Assembly: GCA_947629905.1 (NCBI GenBank)
Contig: CANRFM010000016.1
Coordinates: 1-51,079, forward strand
From: an uncultured Clostridia bacterium
GTDB taxonomy: Bacteria > Bacillota > Clostridia > Oscillospirales > Ruminococcaceae
Direction: 5' to 3'
Length of the DNA: 51,079 bases
A program made the translations under genes and the position numbers. How positions within the stretch are numbered: the first letter of the stretch is position 1; each line of letters begins with the position of its first letter. The notes under the pieces are model-generated. The model had not been told where the DNA came from. It was given only the letters and a program-made list of their open reading frames with translations, and searched no databases. Shown here in pieces: positions 14,419 to 21,094 of the stretch.

Positions 14419-14643
14419 TTACCAATAGATCCGGAAATACCCCGTCACCGGGTTGAGCATCCAGACAGCCGTATTCTGTGAGCCTTTCCCGAGCACATAC
14501 ACTTCTGCGCCCTGTAGATCCGCCTGTGATGCGCCTTTTTCTTCCATATAGGAAAACCACGTCCCGCCGTCCGGCATTGCCGTCTTGCCGGACAGATCCA
14601 GCTTTGCTGCCGCATACTGTTCCTGCACGTCCGGCGTGAACAC
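14419..14643 (-). CDS. Small unidentified ORF between tpiA and gpmI
   Basis: The frame ends SQNTAVWMLNPVTGYFRIYW and contains DVQEQYAAAKLDLSGKTAMP followed by DGGTWFSYMEEKGASQADL. The composition looks protein-like, with no low complexity. The only in-frame starts are GTG codons without a good ribosome binding site, and the frame stays open further upstream with poorer character. It could be a translated small protein, or the C-terminal remnant of a larger gene left in the operon. I do not recognise it. A hairpin GGGTGGCGGT..ACCGTCACCC at about 14693-14719 separates it from tpiA. Confidence 0.35.
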   Translation of the reverse strand: MFTPDVQEQYAAAKLDLSGKTAMPDGGTWFSYMEEKGASQADLQGAEVYVLGKGSQNTAVWMLNPVTGYFRIYW

Positions 14644-14743
14644 ATAGGATGTCTGACAGATGTTCCGTGCTTTCCTTTCTTTCCGGTGCTCAGGGTGACG
14701 GTTTTTGCGACCGCCACCCTTTCTGTCGATCAGTGATACCGGA

Positions 14744-15520
14744 TCAGCCGTTCACGGCTGCCTGTACGATCACGTTGAAGTCCTCTGCCTTGAGGGATGC
14801 ACCGCCGATCAGTCCGCCGTCAATGTTGGGCTTTGCGAGCAGTTCAGCGGCATTCTTGGCATTCATCGAACCGCCGTACTGAATGGTAACAGCCTGTGCG
14901 GTCTCCTCGTCATAGAGCGTGGCAAGCTGCGCACGGATGAAAGCGCACACTTCCTCTGCCTGTTCCGGGGTTGCGGTCAGACCTGTACCGATCGCCCATA
15001 CCGGCTCATACGCAATGACGACTTTCTTCACATCTTCCTTAGAAACGCTCCACAGGTCGAGCTTGATCTGCTTGCCAACGACTTCTTCGGTGATGTTGCA
15101 CTCACGCTCCCACTTCAGCTCACCAACGCAGACAATGGGCTTCAGCCCGGCAGCAAGGGCAGCAAGGGTGCGCTTGTTGACTGTCTCATCGGTCTCCCCG
15201 AAGTACTGACGGCGCTCACTGTGTCCGATGACAACATACTCCACGCCGACTTCTACCAACATATCGGCAGAAATTTCGCCCGTGAATGCACCGCTCTTCT
15301 CGAAGTGTACATTCTCCGCACCGACCTTGACATTAGAGCCGGCAGTCGCACTGACAGCGGTCTCCAAATTCGTGAACGGTACACAGGCGATGACCTCTAC
15401 CTTGCCGTCTGCATTGGCAACAAGGGGCTTGATGGCTTCAAGGAGTGCCTTTGCTTCCGGACGGGTCTTGTTCATTTTCCAGTTTCCGGCAATGATTGCC
15501 TTTCTGACTGCTTTATTCAT
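14744..15520 (-). CDS. tpiA: Triosephosphate isomerase
   Basis: The 258-residue protein starts MNKAVRKAIIAGNWKMNKTR, with the substrate-binding Asn and Lys in NWKMNK. It contains VVIGHSERRQYFGETDE (catalytic His), VVIAYEPVWAIGTGLTATPE (catalytic Glu and flexible loop 6), IQYGGSMNAKNA and PNIDGGLIGGASLKAEDF at the phosphate site. Length and motifs are complete. It interconverts dihydroxyacetone phosphate and glyceraldehyde 3-phosphate. It lies 36 bases after pgk with an AAGGAG site and before the small ORF and gpmI. Confidence 0.98.
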   Translation of the reverse strand: MNKAVRKAIIAGNWKMNKTRPEAKALLEAIKPLVANADGKVEVIACVPFTNLETAVSATAGSNVKVGAENVHFEKSGAFTGEISADMLVEVGVEYVVIGHSERRQYFGETDETVNKRTLAALAAGLKPIVCVGELKWERECNITEEVVGKQIKLDLWSVSKEDVKKVVIAYEPVWAIGTGLTATPEQAEEVCAFIRAQLATLYDEETAQAVTIQYGGSMNAKNAAELLAKPNIDGGLIGGASLKAEDFNVIVQAAVNG

Positions 15521-15556
15521 GGGTATCCGCTCCTTTATTGTAATAGGGTGTAGGGC

Positions 15557-16783
15557 TTACTTGTTGGCAATGACATCCACGCCGGGCAGTACCTTGCCTT
15601 CGAGGTATTCGAGAGATGCGCCGCCGCCGGTGGAGATATGGCTCATCTTGTCCGCAAAGCCGAGCTGCATCACGGCTGCTGCGGAATCACCGCCGCCGAT
15701 AATAGTCGTTGCATCTGTCTCAGCCAGTGCCTTTGCAACTGCGATCGTACCCTGTGCCAGTGTCGGGTTCTCGAATACGCCCATCGGTCCGTTCCAGACA
15801 ACGGTCTTAGCGGACTTGACAGCCTCTGCGAAGAGCTTCTGTGTCTCAGTGCCGATGTCGAGACCCATCTTGTCAGCCGGGATCTCCATAGCTGGAACGA
15901 CCTCAACGGCAATTTCTGCATCGATCGGATCCGGGAAAGCAGCTGCAACGGTCGTATCTACCGGGAGCAAAATCTTCTTGCCGAGCTTTTCAGCCTTGGC
16001 GAGCATTTCCTTGCAGTAGTCGATCTTCTCATCATCCACGAGGGACTTGCCGATCGAGCCGCCCTGTGCCTTGATGAAGGTGTAAGCCATACCGCCGCCG
16101 ATGATGAGGGTGTCGCACTTCTCAAGCAGATTGGAGATGACATTCAGCTTGTCAGCGACCTTTGCACCGCCGAGAATAGCCACGAACGGACGAACCGGCA
16201 CTTCAACGGCATTGCCGAGGTACTGGATCTCTTTCTGCATCAGGTAGCCGACAGCCGTCTCCTTGACGAACTTAGTCACGCCTGCGGTGGAAGCGTGCGC
16301 CCGGTGTGCAGAGCCGAAAGCATCCATCACGAACACTTCACCGTCCACGAGGTCAGCGAGTTCCTTAGCGAAAGCTTCGCCGTTCTTCGTCTCCTCTGCA
16401 CCACGGAAGCGGGTATTCTCCAGTACGACAATTTCGCCGTCCTGCATAGCGGCAACAGCCTTCTTCGCATTTTCGCCGACAACGGTATCATCCTTGGCGA
16501 ATGTGACCTTAGCGGAGACCAGTTCAGCCAGTCTTGCAGCAGCGGGAGCGAGGGAGAACTTATCCTCCGGACCGTTCTTCGGCTTGCCGAGGTGGGAGCA
16601 AAGAACGACCTTTGCGCCGTTTTCTACGAGCTTGTTAATGGTGGGCAGTGCAGCCTGAATACGATTGTCGTTCGTGATCACGCCATCCTTAAGCGGGACA
16701 TTGAAGTCCACTCTGACGAGCACTTTTCTGCCCTTTACGTTGATATCCTCTACGGTAACCTTGTTCAAACCTGCCATTGTCAT
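15557..16783 (-). CDS. pgk: Phosphoglycerate kinase
   Basis: The 408-residue protein has the N-domain substrate site ([35 protein letters not shown]) and the C-domain nucleotide site ([59 protein letters not shown]). All are intact. Two Met codons six bases apart could start it. The AAAGGA site is four bases from the first and ten from the second, so neither is decided. It transfers phosphate from 1,3-bisphosphoglycerate to ADP. It is first in the operon. No glyceraldehyde-3-phosphate dehydrogenase or enolase gene is in the window. Confidence 0.98.
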   Translation of the reverse strand: MTMAGLNKVTVEDINVKGRKVLVRVDFNVPLKDGVITNDNRIQAALPTINKLVENGAKVVLCSHLGKPKNGPEDKFSLAPAAARLAELVSAKVTFAKDDTVVGENAKKAVAAMQDGEIVVLENTRFRGAEETKNGEAFAKELADLVDGEVFVMDAFGSAHRAHASTAGVTKFVKETAVGYLMQKEIQYLGNAVEVPVRPFVAILGGAKVADKLNVISNLLEKCDTLIIGGGMAYTFIKAQGGSIGKSLVDDEKIDYCKEMLAKAEKLGKKILLPVDTTVAAAFPDPIDAEIAVEVVPAMEIPADKMGLDIGTETQKLFAEAVKSAKTVVWNGPMGVFENPTLAQGTIAVAKALAETDATTIIGGGDSAAAVMQLGFADKMSHISTGGGASLEYLEGKVLPGVDVIANK

Positions 16784-16842
16784 GACATCCTTTCAAATAA
16801 AATTTATGTATGACAGACCATGTCGATCATCATATGTTATTA

Positions 16843-16870
16843 TTATACACTATTTTTACGATTTCTGCAA
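16843..16870 (-). promoter_or_regulatory. Promoter of the pgk operon
   Basis: On the minus strand TTGCAG (about 16865-16870) and TATAAT (about 16843-16848) have near-17-base spacing, about 60 bases before the pgk start. A hairpin-free leader follows. Confidence 0.6.
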
Positions 16871-16899
16871 GGGGTATTTGTAAAATTTTTCATAACAAT

Positions 16900-16944
16900 G
16901 CAGCGTGACGCTGCCTTGACAATGTAGGATGAATGTGGTATGAT
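16900..16944 (+). promoter_or_regulatory. Promoter of the DUF4250 operon with CAGCGT-N-ACGCTG dyad
   Basis: -35 TTGACA (16916-16921) and -10 TATGAT (16939-16944) are 17 bases apart. A perfect dyad CAGCGT-G-ACGCTG (16901-16913) ends two bases before the -35 box. The -10 flank GAATGTGGTATGATAGTA closely matches GGAATGTGGTATAATAGTA at the CNNM promoter. Confidence 0.7.
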
Positions 16945-16980
16945 AGTAATAGATACTACGACCAGAAAGGAGCGTCTGCC

Positions 16981-17157
16981 ATGCAACTGCCGCAAGACCC
17001 GATCATTTTGCTGAGCTTCGTCAATACACAGCTCCGGGACAATTACCCGTCTTTAGAGGAATTTTGTAAAACCAACGATGTGGATGAAGATGCGCTCAAG
17101 GCAAAACTGTCCGCCATAGGCTATGCCTACGATGCCGCCCGGAACTGTTTCCGCTGA
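16981..17157 (+). CDS. DUF4250-family small protein
   Basis: The 58-residue product reads MQLPQDPIILLSFVNTQLRD at the start and KLSAIGYAYDAARNCFR at the end. This is the signature of a short family seen in Clostridia and Proteobacteria and catalogued as DUF4250. It has no membrane segment or cysteine cluster and no known function. The ATG follows AGAAAGGAGCGTCTGCC. It heads a three-gene operon with the VanZ-like protein 20 bases downstream. Confidence 0.75.
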   Translation: MQLPQDPIILLSFVNTQLRDNYPSLEEFCKTNDVDEDALKAKLSAIGYAYDAARNCFR

Positions 17158-17177
17158 TACGGAAAGGAGCTGACGAC

Positions 17178-17705
17178 ATGAATACGAACGAAAAAAGAGT
17201 GCGTAACTGCGTTATCGTGCTGTTCGTGCTGTATACGGCAGCGATGCTGTACCTGCTCTTTCTGGAACGTGTGATCCATGACCCGAGCCTGTTCTACCAC
17301 CGGGAAGAGGGCGTTCCCTATGCGGTCAATGTGCTGCATCATGTCAATCTCACGCCCCTTGTCACCATCAAGGGCTTTGCCCGGGAAGTAAGGGCGCAGG
17401 GCATGGATGTCGAGCTGCTGGATTTTGCCTTTGACAATCTGGCAGGGAATATCCTGTTCTTTATGCCGGTGGGGCTGTTTTTGCCCTATTTCTGGAAATG
17501 GCAGCGGCATCCGGTGGTGTTCTTCTTCACGGATCTGATGCTGATCGGCTGCGTGGAGATCACACAGGCTGTGGCACTGGTCGGGACGTGTGACATTGAC
17601 GATGTGATACTGAACGTCCTCGGCGGGTGTGCGGGGCTTGTACTCTATCACGGCATCCGCTTCTTTTACAGGAGGTATACATATGGAAACCCAGAACTTA
17701 CCTGA
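17178..17705 (+). CDS. VanZ-family membrane protein
   Basis: The 175-residue protein has four hydrophobic helices: IVLFVLYTAAMLYLLFLERV near the start, LAGNILFFMPVGLFLPYF, VVFFFTDLMLIGCVEITQAV, and DVILNVLGGCAGLVLYHGI. It has the VanZ signature NLTPL followed by a loop, then NxxxFxPxG, and ExxQ with TCDIDDVILNxxG. VanZ proteins give modest teicoplanin resistance in vancomycin clusters, but most chromosomal members, like this one without van genes nearby, have no known role. It overlaps the next gene by 23 bases. Confidence 0.85.
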   Translation: MNTNEKRVRNCVIVLFVLYTAAMLYLLFLERVIHDPSLFYHREEGVPYAVNVLHHVNLTPLVTIKGFAREVRAQGMDVELLDFAFDNLAGNILFFMPVGLFLPYFWKWQRHPVVFFFTDLMLIGCVEITQAVALVGTCDIDDVILNVLGGCAGLVLYHGIRFFYRRYTYGNPELT

Positions 17706-17964
17706 AATACACAAGATCAAGATCATCTGCCGGATGCAGGACGGGGTCTGCCGGGAACAGATCCTGCTGGACGGGACAGAAACGGACAATGCGGAGACCC
17801 GACAGGCGCAGAGGCTGCTGCACACATTCTCCCCGGCGGCACAGACGGCGGAACTTGCCCGGCGGTGCGGGGAAAATGCCGTCCTCGTGTTCCGGACGGA
17901 TACCGGACAGATGGCAGAATTTTCGGCACTGCTGAAAGAACATGACAGCGGCTTACCCGACTGA
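17683..17964 (+). CDS. Unidentified 93-residue cytoplasmic protein
   Basis: The ATG at 17683 follows a perfect GGAGG six bases away inside the end of the VanZ gene, so it is chosen over the longer open frame. The product begins METQNLPEIHKIKIICRMQDGV, is soluble and slightly basic-acidic mixed, and has predicted strands at the start and a helix near LLHTFSPAAQTAELARRCGE. I do not recognise it. It is the third gene of the DUF4250-VanZ operon, which ends here. A repeat-bearing gap follows. Confidence 0.6.
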   Translation: METQNLPEIHKIKIICRMQDGVCREQILLDGTETDNAETRQAQRLLHTFSPAAQTAELARRCGENAVLVFRTDTGQMAEFSALLKEHDSGLPD

Positions 17965-18040
17965 AACTGCAAGAGGGGTGCAGGGGGGTTGGGGCAAATA
18001 ACGGCAGACTACCATTATAATATAAAAGTGACTTGCTTTT

Positions 18041-18140
18041 CAGGCGTGCAATGGCTGTATTCAGCCAAAAACAGGCGTGCAATGGCTATCTTTCAGGCGT
18101 ACCGGATGCTGTACAGGCAGCGTACCCGGTACGCCTTTCG
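18041..18140. repeat. GGCGTGCAATGGCT repeat units upstream of the HSP90 operon
   Basis: CAGGCGTGCAATGGCT occurs at 18041-18056 and 18072-18087 separated by a TTCAGCCAAAAA spacer, followed by CAGGCGTACCGG and an inverted CCGGTACGCCTTTCG at about 18125-18140. The same words, GGCGTGC..AATGGCT, ACAGCCAAAATAGGCGTG and GTACGCCTTTCG, make up the arms of the inverted repeat at 11433-12156. The gap 17965-18183 holds nothing else I can identify. Confidence 0.7.
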
Positions 18141-18183
18141 CATATATTCACCCCGAAACAGGTTAGGAAATTCTGAAAAAGAC

Positions 18184-18212
18184 TTGTATTTTTTGTGAAA
18201 ATGTGCTATGAT
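18184..18212 (+). promoter_or_regulatory. Promoter of the HSP90-solenoid operon
   Basis: -35 TTGTAT (18184-18189) and -10 TATGAT (18207-18212) are separated by 17 bases, 36 bases before the ATG. I see no CIRCE or CtsR-type heat-shock operator here. Confidence 0.55.
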
Positions 18213-18247
18213 AGAAGAAGTACCTGAGAAAGTGAGGAAACTGTCGG

Positions 18248-20023
18248 ATGGCAGAACCATTTGTATTCAAAGTCAATCTCGGCGGAATGATCGACATTCT
18301 TGCCAATCATCTTTACAGCAGCCCGGATGTCTTTGTCCGGGAACTGCTCCAGAACGGTGCGGATGCCATCAGCGCCCGGAAACTTGACCAGCCGGACTTC
18401 CGCAGACCACGCATGACCATTACCATCGAACCCGGCAGACATATGACCTTTACCGATAACGGCATCGGTCTGACCGAAGCGGAAATTCACCAGTTCCTTG
18501 CCGTCATCGGGCAAAGCTCCAAGCGGGACAAGGAGACGGGCAAAGACAATGACAATTACATCGGGCGTTTCGGTATCGGGATGCTGTCGTGCTTTATGGT
18601 GACGGATGAGATCATGCTCCGCACCCGTTCTGCCCGTGAACCGGCACACGCCTACGAATTTCACGGCAAGCCGGACGGGACATACAGCATTCAGGAGATC
18701 CCGGCAGATACGGTCGAGATCGGAACTGCCATGTACCTCGATGCCAAGCCGGGCAGTGAATTCTACTTTGACGAGGAGCGCATCACCGATCTGGTGCTGT
18801 ACTACGGGCTTGCTCTGCCGTATCCGGTCATTCTGTGCAGGGAGGACGGGGAACATCCGCTCAACGCCCGTATGCACTCCCGGAACGATGCAGATGCCGA
18901 CATCATGGCACTGGGGAGAAAGGTGTTTCATTCAGAGTTCCTCGGCTATATTCCGCTCGAATCCAAAAGCGGACTGTTCAGCGGTACTGCCTACATTCTG
19001 CCCCATGCCGTCTCGCTTCACGCCAAAACGCAGCACCGCATCTACCTGAAAAATATGCTCCTCACCGAGGACGGGGATAAGCTCCTGCCCAAGTGGTCGG
19101 GCTTTCTGCGCTGCATCCTGAACACCACCGGACTGCGCCCGACAGCTTCCCGGGAGAACTTCTACGAGGACGAGAACCTCGAACAGGCACGGCAGGAGCT
19201 GAGCGAATGTATTTCCGGCTATCTGCTGCGGCTTTCCCGGACAGATGCCCGGCTTTTGGAGCAGATCATTCAGGTGCACTTCATGGCGATCAAGTCCCTT
19301 GCCTGCGAGGATGAGACATTCTTCCGGACGTTCATTCCCTTCCTGAAATTTGAAACGAACATGGGGGAACTCTCCGGCAAGGAACTGCTCTCCCGGCGGG
19401 ATGTCATCACCTTTGCGAATGACATCAACCAGTACCACCGCACGTCTGCGATCATGCTCGCACAGGGGCAGCTTTTGGTGAATGCGTCCTACGTGTTCGA
19501 TACCGCTTTGCTGCGGATGTTACAGGAGTATGAGCCGGGTCTTGTCATCTGCCCGCTCGAACTGGTGACGATGGACGAATTTCTCCGGGAACCGGAAGAA
19601 GATACCCGTGAGCAGACAGCCGCATTATTGCAGACGGCAGAGGAAGTTTTGCAGGACTACGACTGCGGTGCAGAGCTGCGCTGTTTCACCCCGGAGCAGC
19701 TCCCGGTGTTCTTCATGCTCGATGACAATGCGGAAGCACTGCGGGAGATACAGCATTCCAAGGAAAATTCCCACGAAATGTTCGCTTCCATGCTCGACAG
19801 CTTTGCCGAAGAACTGGACGATCACCGGGCAGTGCTGTACCTCAACTACAACAACTCCCTCATCCGCCGGCTTGCGGCACTGGACGATCCGGAAAAGGTG
19901 CGTGTCTGCCTTCAGATCCTCTACGTGCAGGCACTGCTGACGGGGCGTTTCCCCATGCGGGGCGGTGAAATGGCAGTACTCAATGACAACCTCATCCGCC
20001 TGATCGAATGGGGTATCCAATAA
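18248..20023 (+). CDS. HSP90-family ATPase, divergent from HtpG
   Basis: The 591-residue protein has all GHKL ATPase motifs of HSP90: VRELLQNGADAISARK (Glu32, Asn36, Asp39), FTDNGIGLTEAE (about 70) and IGRFGIGMLSCFMV (about 107). The middle domain has TGLRPTASRENFYEDENLEQ near residue 300, equivalent to the arginine loop (LNVSRE in HtpG) that completes the active site. The C-terminal third is shorter and unlike HtpG, and there is no MEEVD-type tail. It should bind and hydrolyse ATP and clamp onto client proteins. It heads a tight operon (gaps of 10 and 11 bases) with two paralogous helical-repeat proteins, which is not the setting of housekeeping htpG. Those proteins are likely partners or clients. 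A weak GAGGAA site precedes the ATG. Confidence 0.85.
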   Translation: MAEPFVFKVNLGGMIDILANHLYSSPDVFVRELLQNGADAISARKLDQPDFRRPRMTITIEPGRHMTFTDNGIGLTEAEIHQFLAVIGQSSKRDKETGKDNDNYIGRFGIGMLSCFMVTDEIMLRTRSAREPAHAYEFHGKPDGTYSIQEIPADTVEIGTAMYLDAKPGSEFYFDEERITDLVLYYGLALPYPVILCREDGEHPLNARMHSRNDADADIMALGRKVFHSEFLGYIPLESKSGLFSGTAYILPHAVSLHAKTQHRIYLKNMLLTEDGDKLLPKWSGFLRCILNTTGLRPTASRENFYEDENLEQARQELSECISGYLLRLSRTDARLLEQIIQVHFMAIKSLACEDETFFRTFIPFLKFETNMGELSGKELLSRRDVITFANDINQYHRTSAIMLAQGQLLVNASYVFDTALLRMLQEYEPGLVICPLELVTMDEFLREPEEDTREQTAALLQTAEEVLQDYDCGAELRCFTPEQLPVFFMLDDNAEALREIQHSKENSHEMFASMLDSFAEELDDHRAVLYLNYNNSLIRRLAALDDPEKVRVCLQILYVQALLTGRFPMRGGEMAVLNDNLIRLIEWGIQ

Positions 20024-20033
20024 GGAGGACACA

Positions 20034-21083
20034 ATGGCTTCATTCCAAGTGACGGAACAGAATTTTGAGACCTACGAACGGGGCGTACCCCGGCTCAATG
20101 CCATACGGCAGGCAATTGCCGAAGCCGATCAGGAGAAACACGTGTACTGGCAGTTCCGGTTCCGGTATGATTACATCGAAGAATCGGTCTTTTGCGGCGA
20201 CAGATACTATGCGCTCATCATGTTCCCGGAGCTGTTACAGCACTATGATGCCCACCCGGAATTGCAGGACGATGCCAATATCACGCACTCCCTGCTGGTG
20301 AATTTCCGGTGGATCGTGGAGGCAGCACCGGAATTTCCGCAGATCAGCAAGGCGGAGATCGACAACTACTTCCGCCTGTTCCGGCGGCGGCTGCTCGAAA
20401 ATGACTACAGCCTGAGCATCTACTACATGAAGCGCAGCTTGTTTTATTTGGATATTGATCTGGATATTGCATCTTCGGATTTCTACAAATTCCTTGAAAG
20501 CCCGCTCGATTCCATTGCGGACGGCAAGCCGCTGTACTACAACCATCAGGTGGAGTACTATCTTGCCATGGACGAGGAGGAAAAAGCCCTGAAAGCGGCA
20601 GAACCGATCTTCTCCGGACGGATGAAGTCCAGCGCTCTCCCGCACTCCACGCTCCACAAATTCTGCCGCTATCATGTCCTGAAAGGCGATTACGAAAAGG
20701 CGTTAAGCTACGCCAAACAGTTTGAACACACTGTCACCGGCGACCTCTACTACCTGCACCACATCGGCACGCTGTTAGCGCTCTATGCCCACACAGACCC
20801 GGCACACGCCGCAAAGCTGTTCAACCGGCACTATCCGCTGTTCTTGAGCTCCAAAAACCCATGGCTGCGGGCTGCCTTTTTGGCAGGGGCTGCCGCCTTT
20901 GCCAAGTGGGCGGATACACAGCAGCTTCTTGTCCTGGTATCGGGGGCAGTACAGGCAGACGATCCCACACAATTCGCACAGCAGCTCTGCCGGGATGCGG
21001 AGGAAGTAGCAGGGAAATTTGACCAGCGCAACGGAACAAGCATTTTTACAGACAGGATCCGGGCATTCTGCGCCGGACTATAA
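20034..21083 (+). CDS. Helical-repeat (TPR-like) protein, HSP90-operon partner A
   Basis: The 349-residue protein is almost entirely alpha-helical by inspection, with repeated amphipathic pairs such as KALKAAEPIFSGRMKSSALP and HKFCRYHVLKGDYEKALSYA, which look like TPR hairpins (xxYxxKGDYEKALxYA). The N-terminal 80 residues (RLNAIRQAIAEADQEKHVYW, RYDYIEES, FPELLQHYDAHPELQDD) are clearly related to the start of the next protein. The two also share the end motif KFDQRNGTSIFTDRI versus KLDKRNESTRYTDLL, so the genes arose by duplication. No catalytic motif, signal peptide or membrane segment is visible. A GGAGGA site precedes the ATG. A co-chaperone or client-recognition role is inferred from context only. 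Confidence 0.65.
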   Translation: MASFQVTEQNFETYERGVPRLNAIRQAIAEADQEKHVYWQFRFRYDYIEESVFCGDRYYALIMFPELLQHYDAHPELQDDANITHSLLVNFRWIVEAAPEFPQISKAEIDNYFRLFRRRLLENDYSLSIYYMKRSLFYLDIDLDIASSDFYKFLESPLDSIADGKPLYYNHQVEYYLAMDEEEKALKAAEPIFSGRMKSSALPHSTLHKFCRYHVLKGDYEKALSYAKQFEHTVTGDLYYLHHIGTLLALYAHTDPAHAAKLFNRHYPLFLSSKNPWLRAAFLAGAAAFAKWADTQQLLVLVSGAVQADDPTQFAQQLCRDAEEVAGKFDQRNGTSIFTDRIRAFCAGL

Positions 21084-21094
21084 GGAGGAATATC

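Noticed and set aside
12735-14456. Long plus-strand open frame (573 codons) opposite gpmI
   Set aside because: It is an antisense shadow of a clearly conserved glycolytic gene, without a ribosome binding site or recognisable domain.
15638-16813. Plus-strand open frame opposite pgk, and similar frames opposite glyQS, gdhA, the cellulase and glmM
   Set aside because: All are mirror frames of well-identified genes, with no start signals or domains.
18150-18247. Heat-shock operator (CIRCE or CtsR) before the HSP90-like gene
   Set aside because: No TTAGCACTC inverted repeat or heptad repeat is present in this interval.
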